A stretch of 64,000 nucleotides of DNA from Erpobdella octoculata (GCA_963978895.1 OZ022243.1:5311761-5375760), one strand, 5' to 3'; shown: positions 25,290 through 37,465, counted from the first letter of the stretch. Program-made: numbers and translations. Notes: generated from the sequence alone by a model not told the origin.

Positions 25290-25455
25290 ATATACAACTC
25301 AACAATCATTTATCGACTAGTTAAGAATGAAAGGCTGGGCAAATGTGAGTTAGCTTCTTGCTCAAGAAAACTAATTGCCCAAACCTGGAATCAAACCCGG
25401 GTAATACGGATTACCAAACCGGTCTCTAAACCACTATACCAACTCGTGCCACAAG
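25290..25455 (-). mobile_element. SINE with a different tRNA-like head, same core
   Basis: Reversed, the head has an A box (TGGTATAGTGG) and a B box (GGTTTGATTCC), followed by the core TTGAGCAAGAAGCTAACTCA, CAGCCTTTCATTCTTAACTA and GTCGATAAATGA, closely matching the core of the SINE at 11262-11565 although the heads differ. Confidence 0.65.
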
Positions 25456-25639
25456 ATTAATTGTTGTTTGTGTCCTAACTTTTTAATTTATCTACCCATT
25501 AATCAAAGCAACTGTTTAGTGGCGCTACTCATATATTAATTGAACCAAACTGCAGAAAGACTGTTGTTCGTGAAACAAAATGCCTGAAAATAATTTTTAA
25601 TATTAGATTCCATTAGATGTACCAAGTTTTAAAAACTCC

Positions 25640-25837
25640 GGGATTGTATTTAAATTTTTAAAGATCGGAGTTCGGGTTTTAATTTTTTAAACACCGCGTT
25701 CGGGTTTCTCATTTTCAAAATTTCGGGTTTGGGTTCGGGTTTCACGTTTTCAAAGATTCGGGTTTGGGTTCGGGTAGCCGAAAAAGACCGGGTAGTACCG
25801 AACTTCGGGTTTGGGTCGTGTACCCGTGACATCCCTA
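25640..25837. mobile_element. TTCGGGT-rich element fragment
   Basis: Dominated by GGTTTGGGTTCGGGT motifs and ending ACCCGTGACATCCCTA, which reversed (TAGGGATGTCACGGGTA) resembles hAT-like termini. No matching left end was found, so it is a fragment. It is similar in character to the elements at 14026-14255 and 43651-44170. Confidence 0.5.
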
Positions 25838-25839
25838 GA

Positions 25840-25990
25840 TGTATGTATGTATGTATGTCAGCAATTTCGCATAACGCGGCGGCCGCGGTGGTCAGCAGTA
25901 TAAAATTAGTGCGTGCAGGGGTGTAATAAAAATTATTACGCAATTGTAAAATGCCTAAAATATTATATAATGTGGTTTTAAAAAAATCCG
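25840..25990. repeat. Dispersed repeat with GC-rich core, copy 2
   Basis: Starts with a short TATG run, then CAGCAATTTCGCATAACGCG, GCGGCCGCGGTGGTCAGCAG and an AT-rich end; the inverted partner is at 22200-22344. Confidence 0.6.
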
Positions 25991-26565
25991 TCATCTCTAG
26001 TACATACATAAATTAAGTTTATTGGTAGATTTGAGCTTTTGAGATATGAATATATAATGTTTTATTTTGCAGTGAACAAACTTGCATTAGAAATTTTCGG
26101 CGATTTTTAGCTTTTTTACTTTAGTAGCCATCGAAATTATTTTTTTCCAATAGCTCTAATTCTGCTCAACATCGACGATAAATTTGAAACGAAGTGAAAA
26201 CATGACAGCAAAGGTTTGAAACTGTCGCAATACATTTTTTTATATGAATTGTAATAATTAATGAGAATCAATAATTTTTTTTTGTCGACAACGGCTGCCT
26301 ATGGCAACTTAAAAACAATAGTTCTAATGTTGTTCTAATTCAACGTAGTTTCCAGATAGATAAGTTATTGCTCAGTAGATACCTTTTTAAATTCTACTAC
26401 TACACTAAATTTAAGTTGCTTTGCGTTACATTTTTATTCAAGAATTAATTTATACTTACTAATAACGAACAAACAATACAGCAATAAACACGTAAATGTT
26501 GAAGTACCTTTCTTAAAATTAGAAAGAAACATTTAATATCTTTATTTTGTAGAGCTACAATTGAA

Positions 26566-28413
26566 ATGAAAACATTCAGCTGTTTTGTAATTTTTCTTGT
26601 TTTAAGGAAAACATGCATCAGCGAGCTAAACTTAAAATTATTTAGTCAAAAAAGATATCCAGAAGGAATCTGTTCCAAAACCAGATCAGAGAACAAAACT
26701 TTGCTGCTTCACGATTTGCGTGTTGCGAGTTTGAAATGCGGAATTTTATGCTCTGAAAGTTTCAGATGCTCAGCTTTTCAAACAACTCGAATCTCAAATT
26801 ACGTTACAAGATGCGAAATTTATCCTGACTATAAAATACTTGAAACAGAAGAAGTTAAAGGATGTCGTTTGCTCATATCAAATAGTGAGTTTAGCAGTTT
26901 CTAGAGTATTTGATTTTTGTTGTATGTACAACACATTATTATTTTTTAAAGCAAATAAATTACCATTTAATGATACGCGAATTCAAAAATTGTTTTCTTA
27001 AAAAAAGGAAATTGATTTTTTCCAGAAAGATGCTATCTAAACGTAAGCAGTTGGGGTAGGAATGACATTATATCTGGATTTCAAATCGGTTTTATCGACG
27101 TTTATGGACTTGGAAAACTGAAAATCAATAAACCTGGTCTCAGCCTGGTTGAACTTGATCCGCTTAATTGTTCGATGAAAAATTCACAAAATTTCAATTA
27201 CTACATCAACTCGAGTGTTGCAATATCTATGGAAAACTATTTAACGGTTTGTTTTTATAACTAACTAGCGGGTTACCCGGCGTTGCCCGGGATTTTTAGA
27301 GGTTTTTCTAATGTTTGTCTCTATCGCTCCCGCTTCCTTCCCCGCTTGCTTTCTCGTTCTCGGTCGCTTTCCCGCTTCCGGTCGCTTTCCTGATCCCGGT
27401 CGCTTTCCGCACCGGCCGTTTTTTCGCTCTCGTTTGCTTTCCCGCTCCAGGTCGCTTTCCCGATCCCGGACGCTTTCCCGCTCTTGGTCGTTTTACCTTT
27501 CCCGCTCGCTTTACCGCTCTCAGTTGCTTTTTCGTTCCCTCTTACTATCCCGTTCCCGTTTCCGCTCATTTTCTAATTCCCGTTTTCGCTCCTCTCCCGC
27601 TCTCGCTCTGCTCAATTTGTGTCTGATTTCAATTTTTACTGTAATTGTCTCCCATTGACTCTTAAGGTTGTGTAAAAATTTAATTAGAATCGGATGAATG
27701 GTGTAGCAATGCATAAAGGACTAATGTACATAATCTCATTTTTATATATAAAGAAGATTCATAACTTCGCCTTCCTTTTGCAAGACAGTCCCAAGCCTGG
27801 AGAAAGGAGGAGAGAAAAGTTAAAAAGATCTAATTATGGTTCACGACGGGAAGTACTGAGGTACTTATACAACAAAGAGCCATTACAGTCTTAAAACACC
27901 TGGTGTAAAGGACTATAAACTATTATAAAAAATAACTAATTCATATAAAACCTTTTTAATGTGAGTGTGAGTATTTTCTAATTGTTTTAAAACTATATAT
28001 TAAAGTTACTTCCGAGCGGCAAAGTTGTTATTGGTTACACCTGGGACGAACCTTCCAGGAACATCAATTATGTGCAGGAATATTTGAAATCTTTGGGAAT
28101 TCCAGTTGATGGTTTGCAATATAGAGGAAAGTTTCTGTTCGCCATGCAAAAAGGATACCCGAACAAAACTTTGTTCAGAATGAGAAACGGAAATGTTTCG
28201 CTGTATCTGGAAATGTTTGTTGAAAGTAAAATGCTCTTTATTATAATTTAGTTATTTTTATTTTTAAAGTAATTTTGTTTTAAAAAATATAAGAATTAAA
28301 AAAACACATTGTAAATTACAACAGAAAATAAGTTTTAAGTTGTTTTTTTTTATTTCCAAGCTGATCGATTCATGGATCAGGCAACTCTCAGTTTCACAGC
28401 ACTATCACCGTGA
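26566..28413 (+). CDS. Secreted protein with apple-like and ILEI/FAM3-like domains
   Basis: Four exons with consistent phase: 26566-26884, 27026-27246, 28006-28225 and 28361-28413, giving 270 residues; a TGA stop is followed 11 nt later by AATAAA (28425-28430). Residues 1-20 are a signal peptide. Residues 33-101 have an apple/PAN-like cysteine pattern (LKCGILC, RCSAF, RCEIY). Residues 107-260 read like an ILEI/PANDER (FAM3-type) domain: GFQIGFIDVYG, LLPSGKVVIGYTWDEP, LGIPVDGLQYRGKFLF and QKGYPNK. That domain occurs in secreted cytokine-like FAM3 proteins and in carbohydrate-active CEMIP and POMGNT1; the match here is by pattern only. Intron 2 is filled by two repeats (27262-27760, 27765-27930). 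It lies on the opposite strand within the FReD cluster; a broken copy is at 19660-19952. Exon structure is firm, function is not. Confidence 0.75.
27262..27760 (+). repeat. Repeat family R, longest copy
   Basis: Starts ACTAGCGGGTTACCCGGCGT, continues with a GGTTTTTCTAATG block and about 270 bp of C/T-rich GCTTTCCCGCTCC minisatellite-like sequence, then the GGTGTAGCAATGCATAA 3' block and a TATATA end. The Arg/Ser/Phe/Leu-rich open frames inside are compositional. It sits in intron 2 of the apple/ILEI-like gene. Other copies: 1-205, 213-489, 10623-10815 and 30764-31045. Confidence 0.7.
27765..27930 (+). repeat. Dispersed repeat family S, copy 1
   Basis: Shares CCCAAGCCTGGAGAAAGGAG, ACGGGAAGTACT and CATTACAGTCTTAAAACACC, then GTGTAAAGGACTATAAAC, with 54941-55101 (same strand) and 29255-29402 (reverse). 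The 3' end is constant and the 5' end variable, as expected of a target-primed retroelement. Confidence 0.65.
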
Positions 28414-29254
28414 ATCGAGTTAAAAATAAACCAATTTCAAAATAATATTGATATTATTGTTTATATCAAACTGAAATAACAGTTATTTCAATTGATGTTT
28501 CTGTTGTATTCAAAATAATTTGACAAACATTTTTGACCTCTTAAGTAGCCTGAACTTTGCTGATAATTTGTATTTTATTAAATTTGTTCTATTAAAAAAG
28601 TACTAAACACATTTTAGGTTTCGTTTTTCAGCCTGCTAAAACAGCCAAGAAAAAGTTAACTTCAACAACTTTAACGCTTGTCCAACACAAGGAAGTTTTC
28701 ACAGACTTGCATACACAGTCAGGTTTCAGCATAACACGGACGTACAGTTCAAAGATATTCAAAGACGTAAAAAACTGAATCTCGACCCAATGCTGAATTT
28801 TCTAACATTATAATAATGACCAACTGGATAGATTGCATTGTTATGGCTGTACAGTGAAAATAATATGATACAATAAAAATCATGAATCGACTTCTTCAAT
28901 AAGACTTTTAATCAAAACGGCATTTAATGAAATTGTTAGAAAATCCTTGGGTCCATGGGGGGGGCAATTACTCCTCCTGCCTTCCCAAATAATGCTTCTC
29001 TGTATATCTGGAGGAGTCTGATTTAAATTCAAAGATGACCAACAACCAACATTTTCTTAAAGTTTATTTTCAAGTTACAGTTACATTTTTTAAGGTCAGT
29101 CCATTGATCATTTCTGTTTCTATCACAGAGATGTTGAAGTGGCACTTGGCATTGTCTGGTTTGTTTTTGAGAACCTCAGTGGCCATAAACTGCTTTGGTT
29201 GATTGCATGTTATTTTTGTCGAAGTTTTGTTGTCAGCTAATTATGTTTTTAATT
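28414..29254. other. Downstream flank, no gene seen
   Basis: Contains the likely polyadenylation signal of the upstream gene and AT-rich sequence. A short relatively GC-balanced stretch (28630-28790) has no open frame I can assign. Confidence 0.4.
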
Positions 29255-29402
29255 AGTTTATAGTCTTTTACACCAGGTGTTTTAAAACTGTAATGACTGT
29301 ATATTGGAAGCACCTAAGTACTTCCTGTCGTGGATCATAATTTGATCCTTTCAACTTTCTCCTCCTCCGTTCTCCAGGCTTGGGACTGGCTCGCAATTAG
29401 CG
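29255..29402 (-). repeat. Dispersed repeat family S, copy 2
   Basis: Reverse-strand copy of the family at 27765-27930, with the TTTATAGTCTTTTACACCAG end and the GACTGGCTCGCAATTAGCGA extension not seen in the other copies. Confidence 0.65.
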
Positions 29403-29841
29403 AGGCGGAGTTTTTGTCAGCTAAATTGGATATTGCTCGCATTACCTCTTGAACCACCACAATTGAATCAAGTTTTATCTTTTGGCCAATCCGGTTATAG
29501 CTTGTTCTGGGGTTTTCTGATAAACCGTTGTCTTATATTATTTTTGCAGTCTTTTTTTGTATTTGGGTTATAATTTTATTCAATCGTTTCTCTTATTGTT
29601 TTATTTTCCATGTTTTTGGCACAAAAACGTTTCCTAATTTTGGGGGGTTTTCTTCTTAAAATCTGTTGTCTTGTTTATTTTTATACTCTTTTTTTGTATT
29701 CGGGTTTTTATTTGATTTAATCATTTCTGTTATTGTTTTTTTATATTCTATAATTCTTCGACGTTTTTGAGGACAAAAGCTTTTCCTAGAAACCGCTCCA
29801 GTTATATATCGGCAAGTTTTATTAGTTTTCCCAACCACATG

Positions 29842-29847
29842 CACCGG

Positions 29848-29878
<31 letters not shown>

Positions 29879-29985
29879 TGCACATACACATACACATACA
29901 CATACGCATACGCATACACATACAAATACACATACAGATACACATACACATACACATACACATATACATACACACGGACACATTT
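29842..29985. repeat. (ACACAT)n hexanucleotide array
   Basis: About 24 units of ACACAT with some GCAT variants; produces His-Ile and Tyr-Val open frames of no meaning. Confidence 0.9.
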
Positions 29986-30239
29986 GTATACCTGACTATG
30001 AATAGAAAAAAAACTTTTATAAAAATTGTTTCTATTCAATTTATAACTCAGAATTCCTAGTCGGGTTCTTATATAAGTTCAATGCAACTTTGCCCATACA
30101 GTGCAATATGGTTAACTTCAATTCAACAAGTATACAACTTGTAGAAATGAAATACTGAAGCTATATGCGACTGCACTTAATTCTCAATCCGAAAATCAAT
30201 GAGGGCAACTAGTACCTGTTTATGCAGAAGGTACCGTCA

Positions 30240-30560
30240 ATCAATCAATCTATCAACCAACCAACCAATATTTATTTGCATAGCGCTATTTCCGTAGCGG
30301 GCTATAACGCTCGGTCTTTAACTGAACGAACAGAAATGTTTTAAGTCCTCTTCGGAAACACTGAGATAAATAGATTTAGTAAGAGATGCAGGAAAAGAGT
30401 TCCAGAGAAAGGAACCAGAGTAAGAAAAAAGTGTTTAGCAAAAGAATGCTTAACAGTAACGACACGAAAGTGACTAAGAGAAAAAAACCAAACCTGGAAG
30501 GGATTTCTATTAAGTTTGTTAGGTAAAGTGGAAAAAGACAATTTTTAATTTTAAACAGTA
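30240..30560. mobile_element. Retroelement 3'-end-like fragment
   Basis: Contains (CAAC/CAAT)n followed by TATTTATTTGCATAGCGCTA, a pattern common at the tails of non-LTR elements in marine invertebrates, and GAGTTCCAGAGAAAGGAACC-like text found in such 3' regions. No reading frame. Family unknown. Confidence 0.4.
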
Positions 30561-30763
30561 GTAAACAAATTTAAACAAAGCGTCGTACAAGAAACAAAGG
30601 TTAGTGGAGACAAGTGAAAGCTAAAACAAATCTGCACGAGACCATTGTTGTCATTATTGTTCTAAGTCAGTGGAGTTCCTAGAATGACAAATGCATTTAA
30701 GTTATCGATTTTTTTACTATTTAAGATGTTTTTTTTTTAAATAAATGCAGTTTGTATAATAGA

Positions 30764-31045
30764 ACTAGCGGGGTACCCGGCGTTGCCCGGGGTTTTTAGA
30801 GGTTTTTCTAATGTCTGTCTTTCTCGCTCCCGTTTCCCTCCCCGCCTGCTCTCCTCCTCCCGGTCTCTTTCCTGCTTCCGGTCACTTTCTCTTTCCCGCT
30901 CGCTCTTTTGATCTCGGTCGCTTTCCCGCTCCTGCTTGCCTCCCGTTCCCGGTCGCTTTTTTCCCGCTCGCTTCTTCGCTCTCAGTTGCTTTTCTTTTCC
31001 CGTTTGCTTTCCCGTTCCCGTTTCCATTTCGTGTTTTGTGCCATT
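30764..31045 (+). repeat. Repeat family R, 5' part
   Basis: ACTAGCGGGGTACCCGGCGT start, GGTTTTTCTAATG block and C/T-rich GCTTTCCCGCTCC tract, as in 27262-27760, ending without the 3' block. Confidence 0.65.
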
Positions 31046-32056
31046 AAATAGTGTTTAATAAAGTATAAAATACTTGAGATATACGTTTGCATTTAGCCAA
31101 ATGCCAAATTAAATTAAAAAATAGTGTGAAATTGAAATTCAAAAATTGACTAAGCTATTTGTAAATTTTTGATAATTATAAAATTATAAAATAAAAGAAA
31201 ACTAAGCACTTTAATGAGTTAACCAAAAATGCGCAAAATCAAACACAAAAGATCAAGCTCATAGTATCTAAATTCATATCAATATGTTTATTAAAATCAT
31301 AAGTTAAAAAATAAAATTATTGAGTCAATTTGATTGACTTTTATTTTTTTTTCGTTTACTTATCAGTATAAAAATTGTTATTTTAAGTGCTAAAATAGGT
31401 TTTTTGAAACGGCAATCAATTAATGCTTAGATTTGATCATTAGCCTTATAACTAAAATATGTTTTTATTTGAGGAAATAAGTCTTGTAATAAAATAACAT
31501 TACTGTTTTTTTAGTTGAAATAAATTGTTGTTAAAAAATTGCATACAAAGATTTATAACTTTCAACCAAAAAAATGTTATGTTGACATTTATTTTATTTA
31601 AATCAAATAAAGTAAATTTACACCATTTAATTCAAATTTTAGTAATAAAACATAATAAGGTAAATATTAACACTCAAATTTATAAACTGTGTCAAACATT
31701 TGAAAACAAAAACCCAAAAAAAATTTGATATGTAAACAGAATTAAAACTTACAACCACTTGAAAATATCTTAAAATGTCTACTGTAACTTGGTAGACTGA
31801 GAAATTTGATTAACATAGTTAGGCTACAGATCATAAAAACGAATTACCACAAAACATCTAAATAATAATTTGATCACATAAGTAGAAAATATGCCTAATG
31901 CCTACTAATCTGATGACATGAGTAAAAAAATTTAAAATATGACAAATGCATACTAATTTGATGACATAAGTAAAAAAATTCAAAATATGACTAATGTTGA
32001 ATTGTTTTTAAAAATGCATTTCAAATAATGTTCAACCGCTTATCTAATAGAGAACC
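31046..32056. other. Downstream flank of FReD gene 2, short tandem repeat
   Basis: AT-rich with no gene. At about 31860-32000 there are three imperfect copies of a unit of about 60 bp (AATTTGATGACATAAGTAAA, then a run ending AAAATATGAC), just beyond the stop codon of the FReD gene at 32057. Confidence 0.5.
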
Positions 32057-35000
32057 TCAATAACTAGCAATATACATTAGACAGGTTTTCATTGGTTCTG
32101 AATAATTGCCAACTCCATACCAAATTAGGCCTTGAGCGTACGCATCATTGGGAGAGTTATAGTACATTCCATTTAAATTTGAACCATGACAACAGTCGTA
32201 CCACCAGCCTCCTTTATATAAAATGGTGCAGCTGAGTTCACACAGCAAACCTTCAAGATTAGCATAACCCATGTTGCTAATTTTGTCACAAGTAGAAAAG
32301 TTTTTTCCATTGTGCCTCAACAATAAATTTCCTAAATAAAATAAGTTTATTGAAAGTTACATTTTTTAAAAATACTGAAAAACAATTGAATATTTGGCAA
32401 ATTGAACTATTAAAAATAAATGTTCAACTTTTTTAGATTTATAACACATTAAATTATAATGAATAATTCTGCATCTTTATTATAAGCAATTACAACTCTT
32501 GGGTTTATTTTTATTCATATTTATAGTTTATCTGTGTATCAGCTGCCAAAATATACGTTTAAAAAATGTTTAAATTTAATTAAATTAAAAAACATGGTTT
32601 TTGGTTTTTTACAATTTGTTTTTTAATAATTAAAATAACTTAAATTAATAAATTTAAATTTCGTTTACAACAACCTGCAGTTCCAGAATATCCAGATATC
32701 ATCAATACGTACATTGAAGATGGAGGACCAATCTTGAAATTATTATATTTAGCATGTGAAACGTTTCCATTAAATGTTTTCAATTCAATTAGCAGTGTGT
32801 AATTTTTTCTGCTAGTTAAACGATAGATCATGGAATTGCCTGAAATTGACGTTTACATTCAATTTTGTTGTTTTATTGAATGACAACACCAAGTTAGGTT
32901 GTTTTACAACTAAAAATATTTCACGAAGGAATGCTGGTTTGTTATTTTACGGAAACACAAAAATTTTAAGTAAATAACTCCGATGGTGATTGTATAGCAA
33001 TAAAGTGTTTGTCTTTAAAATTAAAGGTTGCTAGTTGGAATGACCGTGAGTTGTTTACATTTAACCTAAGTCGAGTGGCATTTTTTTAACATCAAGTTCT
33101 GAAATAAAAAGTGTAGCCTAGAAAAAACGAAAAAGTGGTTTATCCCAAGTGGCACTTTTGAGGCAAACACGTATTATTAAGGGTGCCAAATATTGAGAGA
33201 AAAAATGCGATTTCTACTGCTCCAGTTATTAAATTTTTTTAAAGACAAAAACAAATTATGTTTTCCATGTCATTCAGTTTTCAAAGAAAAAAATTGAATT
33301 GTATAGACTGAGCCTAACTGTGCATTTGTCGTCAACATTTTTGGTGGGTTTTACCCTCTCCGATAATCAACTTTTGGAGAAAATTGTGATTTTTAATAGG
33401 TTTTAATTTTCTCCTGCCCGTCAGGGACTTTTTTGCAAAAAAACATTAATAAACGGTCTGAGCTACATTGCATAACAACGAATCTGAGAATCTGGTGTAA
33501 AAAAACAATTAAGAATAAATGCATTAATTATTATTATTTATTGGTAATTAAAATAAGTATACTGCATAATATTAAATGAAAAACTGCATATGACTCACTG
33601 CCTTTTTTTAAACTAACCCACTAAGTAATTATGTTTCCTTACAAAAAATTGTAAATGCATTAAATATCATCGTTTAATTAATGACAGGAATTTTTTTTAT
33701 AGTTTATTGGTAATTAAAATAAATATATCCTAGAGTAATAAATAAGAAAAAATTCTGTTTGGATTTGAACACGGAATCTTGAAACTCATGGCACTGCGAC
33801 TATCTAGAAATACCACCTTGCATCTAATTTGATTGATTTTGATAACATTTATAACTTAAAATTTCTTTTTTGTTCTTCTGTTTATAAATTTAAAACATTA
33901 TTTAGCTATTTTTTGACAAACTTTTAGTTGTCTACCAATCACAGAAAACACAAACAAATGTTGCTGGTTGATAATATTTATAGCATAAGTTTTAAAACTA
34001 ATTTTAGAAAAAAATCTGAAAATTAATTACGTACCAAACCAGAATTCTTTTCCTAAATTTCCAAAACCATTTTCATAATCAATCCAATTTCTATCAAAAT
34101 TTTCTGATCCATCTATTCGACGTTGAATTGCCTAAATTAAAAATAACTAAATAACTTTATGTCATAACCAAACACTAACCATGTATTTAGTTCCACTAGT
34201 TGATACTACACAATACACAGGATGCGTTTCATTGTCAATCTTCATCCAATATAAGCCACTGTCTTTTAGATCATTACCAGGAATATCTTTACAGTCTTCA
34301 ATTTCTGTAATTTATAAATTACAATAATTGGTATATTATTTTGGTGAACATTTTCAAAAAAACCGAAAGATATGAAAATTCAAAACGTTACAGCTATGCT
34401 AGATAAATATATTTTGAAACTGGAAAAAATATACAATAAGAAAAAAATAAAACGTTTGGGCTGCAGTGGATGTTTTAATCATCAAATACTAATGTACCAA
34501 GCTGCTGTGAAATAATAAATTTATAGCATAGCAGAGTTTTTGCATCTGCTTGTGTAGTTTTTGTTTTTACAAACTTTTATTTAGGTTACAATCTCAACTT
34601 TCTTCCCTTTATGAGAACTACCTCATTGCCAAATTTCATCAAGATCGCTCCAGCGGTTTGGATTTCTATAAGAGACAGACAAACTCACAGTCATTTTTAC
34701 AAACTTTTATTTAGGTTACAATCTCTTTTGTGTGTGGCTTTCTCTATACGCAAATCTTGCAAATAAAGTTTAACCTGTTTCTTGACTAGCTAGGAAACTG
34801 AAACTTTCAGCATATCTTTATATTGGTTGACAATACCAATACATGATTCAATTAAAAAAAACCTAATTTGAACATCTTTCGTATACATACACACATACAC
34901 ACAGACACACATCGAGTGTATTTGAAATCAAAGTTTGTGTTAAAAAATTCGTTTTTTCCATAACTTGTTTTATAATCAGATTACATAAATTTTATTTTTG

Positions 35001-35955
35001 TAGATAAAAAGATTGATTTTATAATCTCACAATTTTAGTAATTTTTTAACTTGAAAAATAGTAGTTGACACCGGAGTTACAGATACACACATTTTGTGTT
35101 TAATTTTTTATACTAACTGATTATATATAATTTTAGAAACTTTAAAAGTTATTTTACTTAATCTTAATATGCAATATGAAGTATACAAATATTAAAATGA
35201 AATGCATTTAAAAAATTTTCAAGGCTTCATTTTAAAATGTTTTGTGACAAAAAAACTAAAACTTACTTCCGAAATAACACATTGAACTCATGTTAGAAAC
35301 AACCTACCAAAAACAAAAAAAACTTTATTTCAAACATTTGTTTTAAAATTTTATTATTTTTAGTTGATAAAATAAATTAACTACATTATTTAATATAATA
35401 AAAATTAATATTAGTAAAGAATTAGGCAGTTAATTTTGTAAAAAAAATAGCTAAATAATTTTCTGGGTTTTTACAACAAGATTATAAATAAATTCTTACT
35501 GCGTAATAAATGCCCGTTTGGTTTTCATTATACAAGGTCAAGCTTTTCAATGGACAAAATTGATCAAATAGCTGACACAACCCAGTAGATGATTGATAGT
35601 TGAATCCCAGACAATTTTGGATATCTCCAACAACTGGATACATTTCATGAAATTCATGTATTGAAAAATACATATTTTTGTAATTAACAATGTTTTCATT
35701 GTTGATTGTATATAAATTAGATGGTAGTTGGTTGTCAAAAGTTAGATTTTGTCCAGTGCTATTTGAGGTGCATTGTTTTGCACATGCAATTTTTGAAGAT
35801 ACAATCGAGACATTTGTAGGCGGCATTGTACAACTCAACTTTTCTGTGCTTTTACCAAACAGAGAACATTTTTTATAATTTCTTGTTTTTCCACTGAATC
35901 CACTTAAACTTAGCGCAACTAAAAATAAAATTGAAGTATAAGACACTGACAACAT
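32057..35955 (-). CDS. Secreted apple/PAN-FReD protein, gene 2 of the cluster
   Basis: Exons in coding order 35500-35955, 35267-35303, 34180-34304, 34035-34131, 32675-32839 and 32057-32331: the same six lengths as gene 1 and likewise 384 residues. It has a signal peptide, then an apple/PAN-like module ([34 protein letters not shown]), then the FReD ([60 protein letters not shown]). The loop before the WW motif reads LLCELSC in place of the usual NCA, and DKISN replaces the usual Asp-rich calcium site, so ligand binding may differ. The last residues (CLMYIASY) also differ from gene 1. Intron 2 contains repeat family B. Secreted recognition protein, ligand unknown. Confidence 0.88.
34685..34985 (+). 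repeat. Dispersed repeat family B, copy 2
   Basis: Matches 21750-21995 through TTTAGGTTACAATCTC, TTGACTAGCTAGGAAACTGA and TACATGATTCAATTAA. Just before it (34560-34685) the TTTACAAACTTTTATTTAGG segment is repeated around a CTCCAGCGGTTTGGATTTCT block, showing a partial tandem duplication. Located in intron 2 of FReD gene 2. Confidence 0.65.
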
Positions 35956-36724
35956 GTTTCAAATAAAATAATTATATATAATAAAACAAAATATAGGTAG
36001 TTTTTCTTTTTTAACTATAAAAAAAGTTCAGTAAGTATTTTTTGGTAAATATAATTTTTTTTTGCTGAAATACTTGAGCACAAAAAATGTAAATTTTTTA
36101 TTTGAAAAATTGAGAAAACTTATTGGCTGTTTTTAAGGTGTTTGAAACATTGACACAGATTTTATGCCGATAGGACACTTATCCTGCAGTATTCTTCCAA
36201 GAAATAGTCTTTTTCATACCAATCAAACGTTATTTTCTAACACTGACAAAGCAACTATTTTCTTGATGTCTCTTTATTAACTAAGTGATAATGCATTTTT
36301 GCTATTATGCTTCAAATTACTAGAAAAGTGACTATTCATCTGATAAAACAAATTAAAATTTGAAAAAAAAGTTTTAAAATATGTTTGTAAACTTAACATT
36401 TCACTTAAATTTTAAAAAATTGACTTTTATTTAGGATAATAAAAAATTTAAAAACGCATTGCATTTTTATAAATATCAGCAATACACTCGATTTAAAAAT
36501 ACTAAAGATTTTATTTTTATGTTAATTTTATTTATTTATTTATTTATTACAACTCGAACAGAGGGACCGAAACTGTTTGGACAGAATACAGTTTAGTGAA
36601 ACGTAATCAGAAAAAAAAAAAAAAAAAAACGTCAAGTCATACAGTTGAAACAAAATGCAATCAAAATAACCAGTTCGGTGGGACAACGTGTCATGAAGAA
36701 AAATCACAAAAGAAAACCTTATAT
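35956..36724. other. 5' flank of FReD gene 2
   Basis: AT-rich with no coding signal. A GTGCCGATAGGACACTTATCC-like block at about 36165 recurs at 37750, on the far side of the LINE fragment, suggesting local duplication or insertion into a repeated flank. A poly(A) run at 36610-36630 may be the tail or a decayed end of the neighbouring LINE fragment. Confidence 0.4.
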
Positions 36725-37465
36725 TAGCACTAAACTCAGCATAATCCAGGATAGTCGGTAAGGCCATGCAAAAGTTTATAGCATAAACAAAGGTCATTGA
36801 TAATTTGTCTATGCTCGAGTGATTGGAGATTAAGAGCTTTTAGTCTTGCCATGTACGGAAGATTCCTGAGAGTTGGGACCGCTTTGCTGAACTTTTTTTT
36901 AACCATTTCGATGTTGTCGATGGTGTTGGTGATGGGGGTTCCATACTTGAGAGCAGTATTCCAGAAGGGGTCGGATGTATGCACAGAAAGCCTTTTTGAG
37001 CAGAGCATGATCTTTAGATAGAAATGATTTCGTGATAAGTCGCGATCTTAGGAACGCAACACAAATAATATTGGCAATATAAAATCTGAATTTGAGGTTG
37101 GTGTCAATGACTACTCCCAAATCCCTGGCGCTGTCAGTGTTTTTTAGTTTGTGATAGCCGATGGTATAGTTGGGTCATTCAAATATCTTACCTGTAATGC
37201 CAGAAGTAGTTGATTTTAACTGATGTGATTTAGAAGAAAAAGATGTCAATAGCGCATTATCAGAAGATCTCTTGATTGTGCATACAAAGCACTTATCCTC
37301 GGCCAATTGCAACTGCCATTCTCCGGCCCAGGCAACTAGTCGATTGACAGATTCTTGAAATTCCCGACTGTTACCTTTGGAGTAGAGCTTAATGTCATCC
37401 GCAAATAGTTTGTGAGAGATTGGAAGGTTGTTAAATCTATCGGTATTATCATTGATGAATGATAG
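36725..37465 (-). mobile_element. 5'-truncated LINE fragment, reverse transcriptase C-terminal part
   Basis: Conceptual translation of the minus strand shows the catalytic FADDIKLYS motif near 37400, then the thumb region with DLGVVIDTNLKF, IRPLLEYCSQVWNP and LPYMARLKALNL. These are hallmarks of CR1/Jockey-like non-LTR retrotransposon ORF2. There is a stop codon near 37170 and a frame break near 36950, and the fingers, endonuclease and N-terminal parts are missing, so it is inactive. Confidence 0.8.

Noticed and set aside
25363..25452. Standalone tRNA gene
   Set aside because: The tRNA-like stretch is joined to the shared SINE core, so it is a SINE head.
27311..27658. Arg/Ser/Leu-rich frames resembling an SR protein
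   Set aside because: They lie in the C/T-rich middle of repeat family R, inside an intron; all frames are open for compositional reasons.
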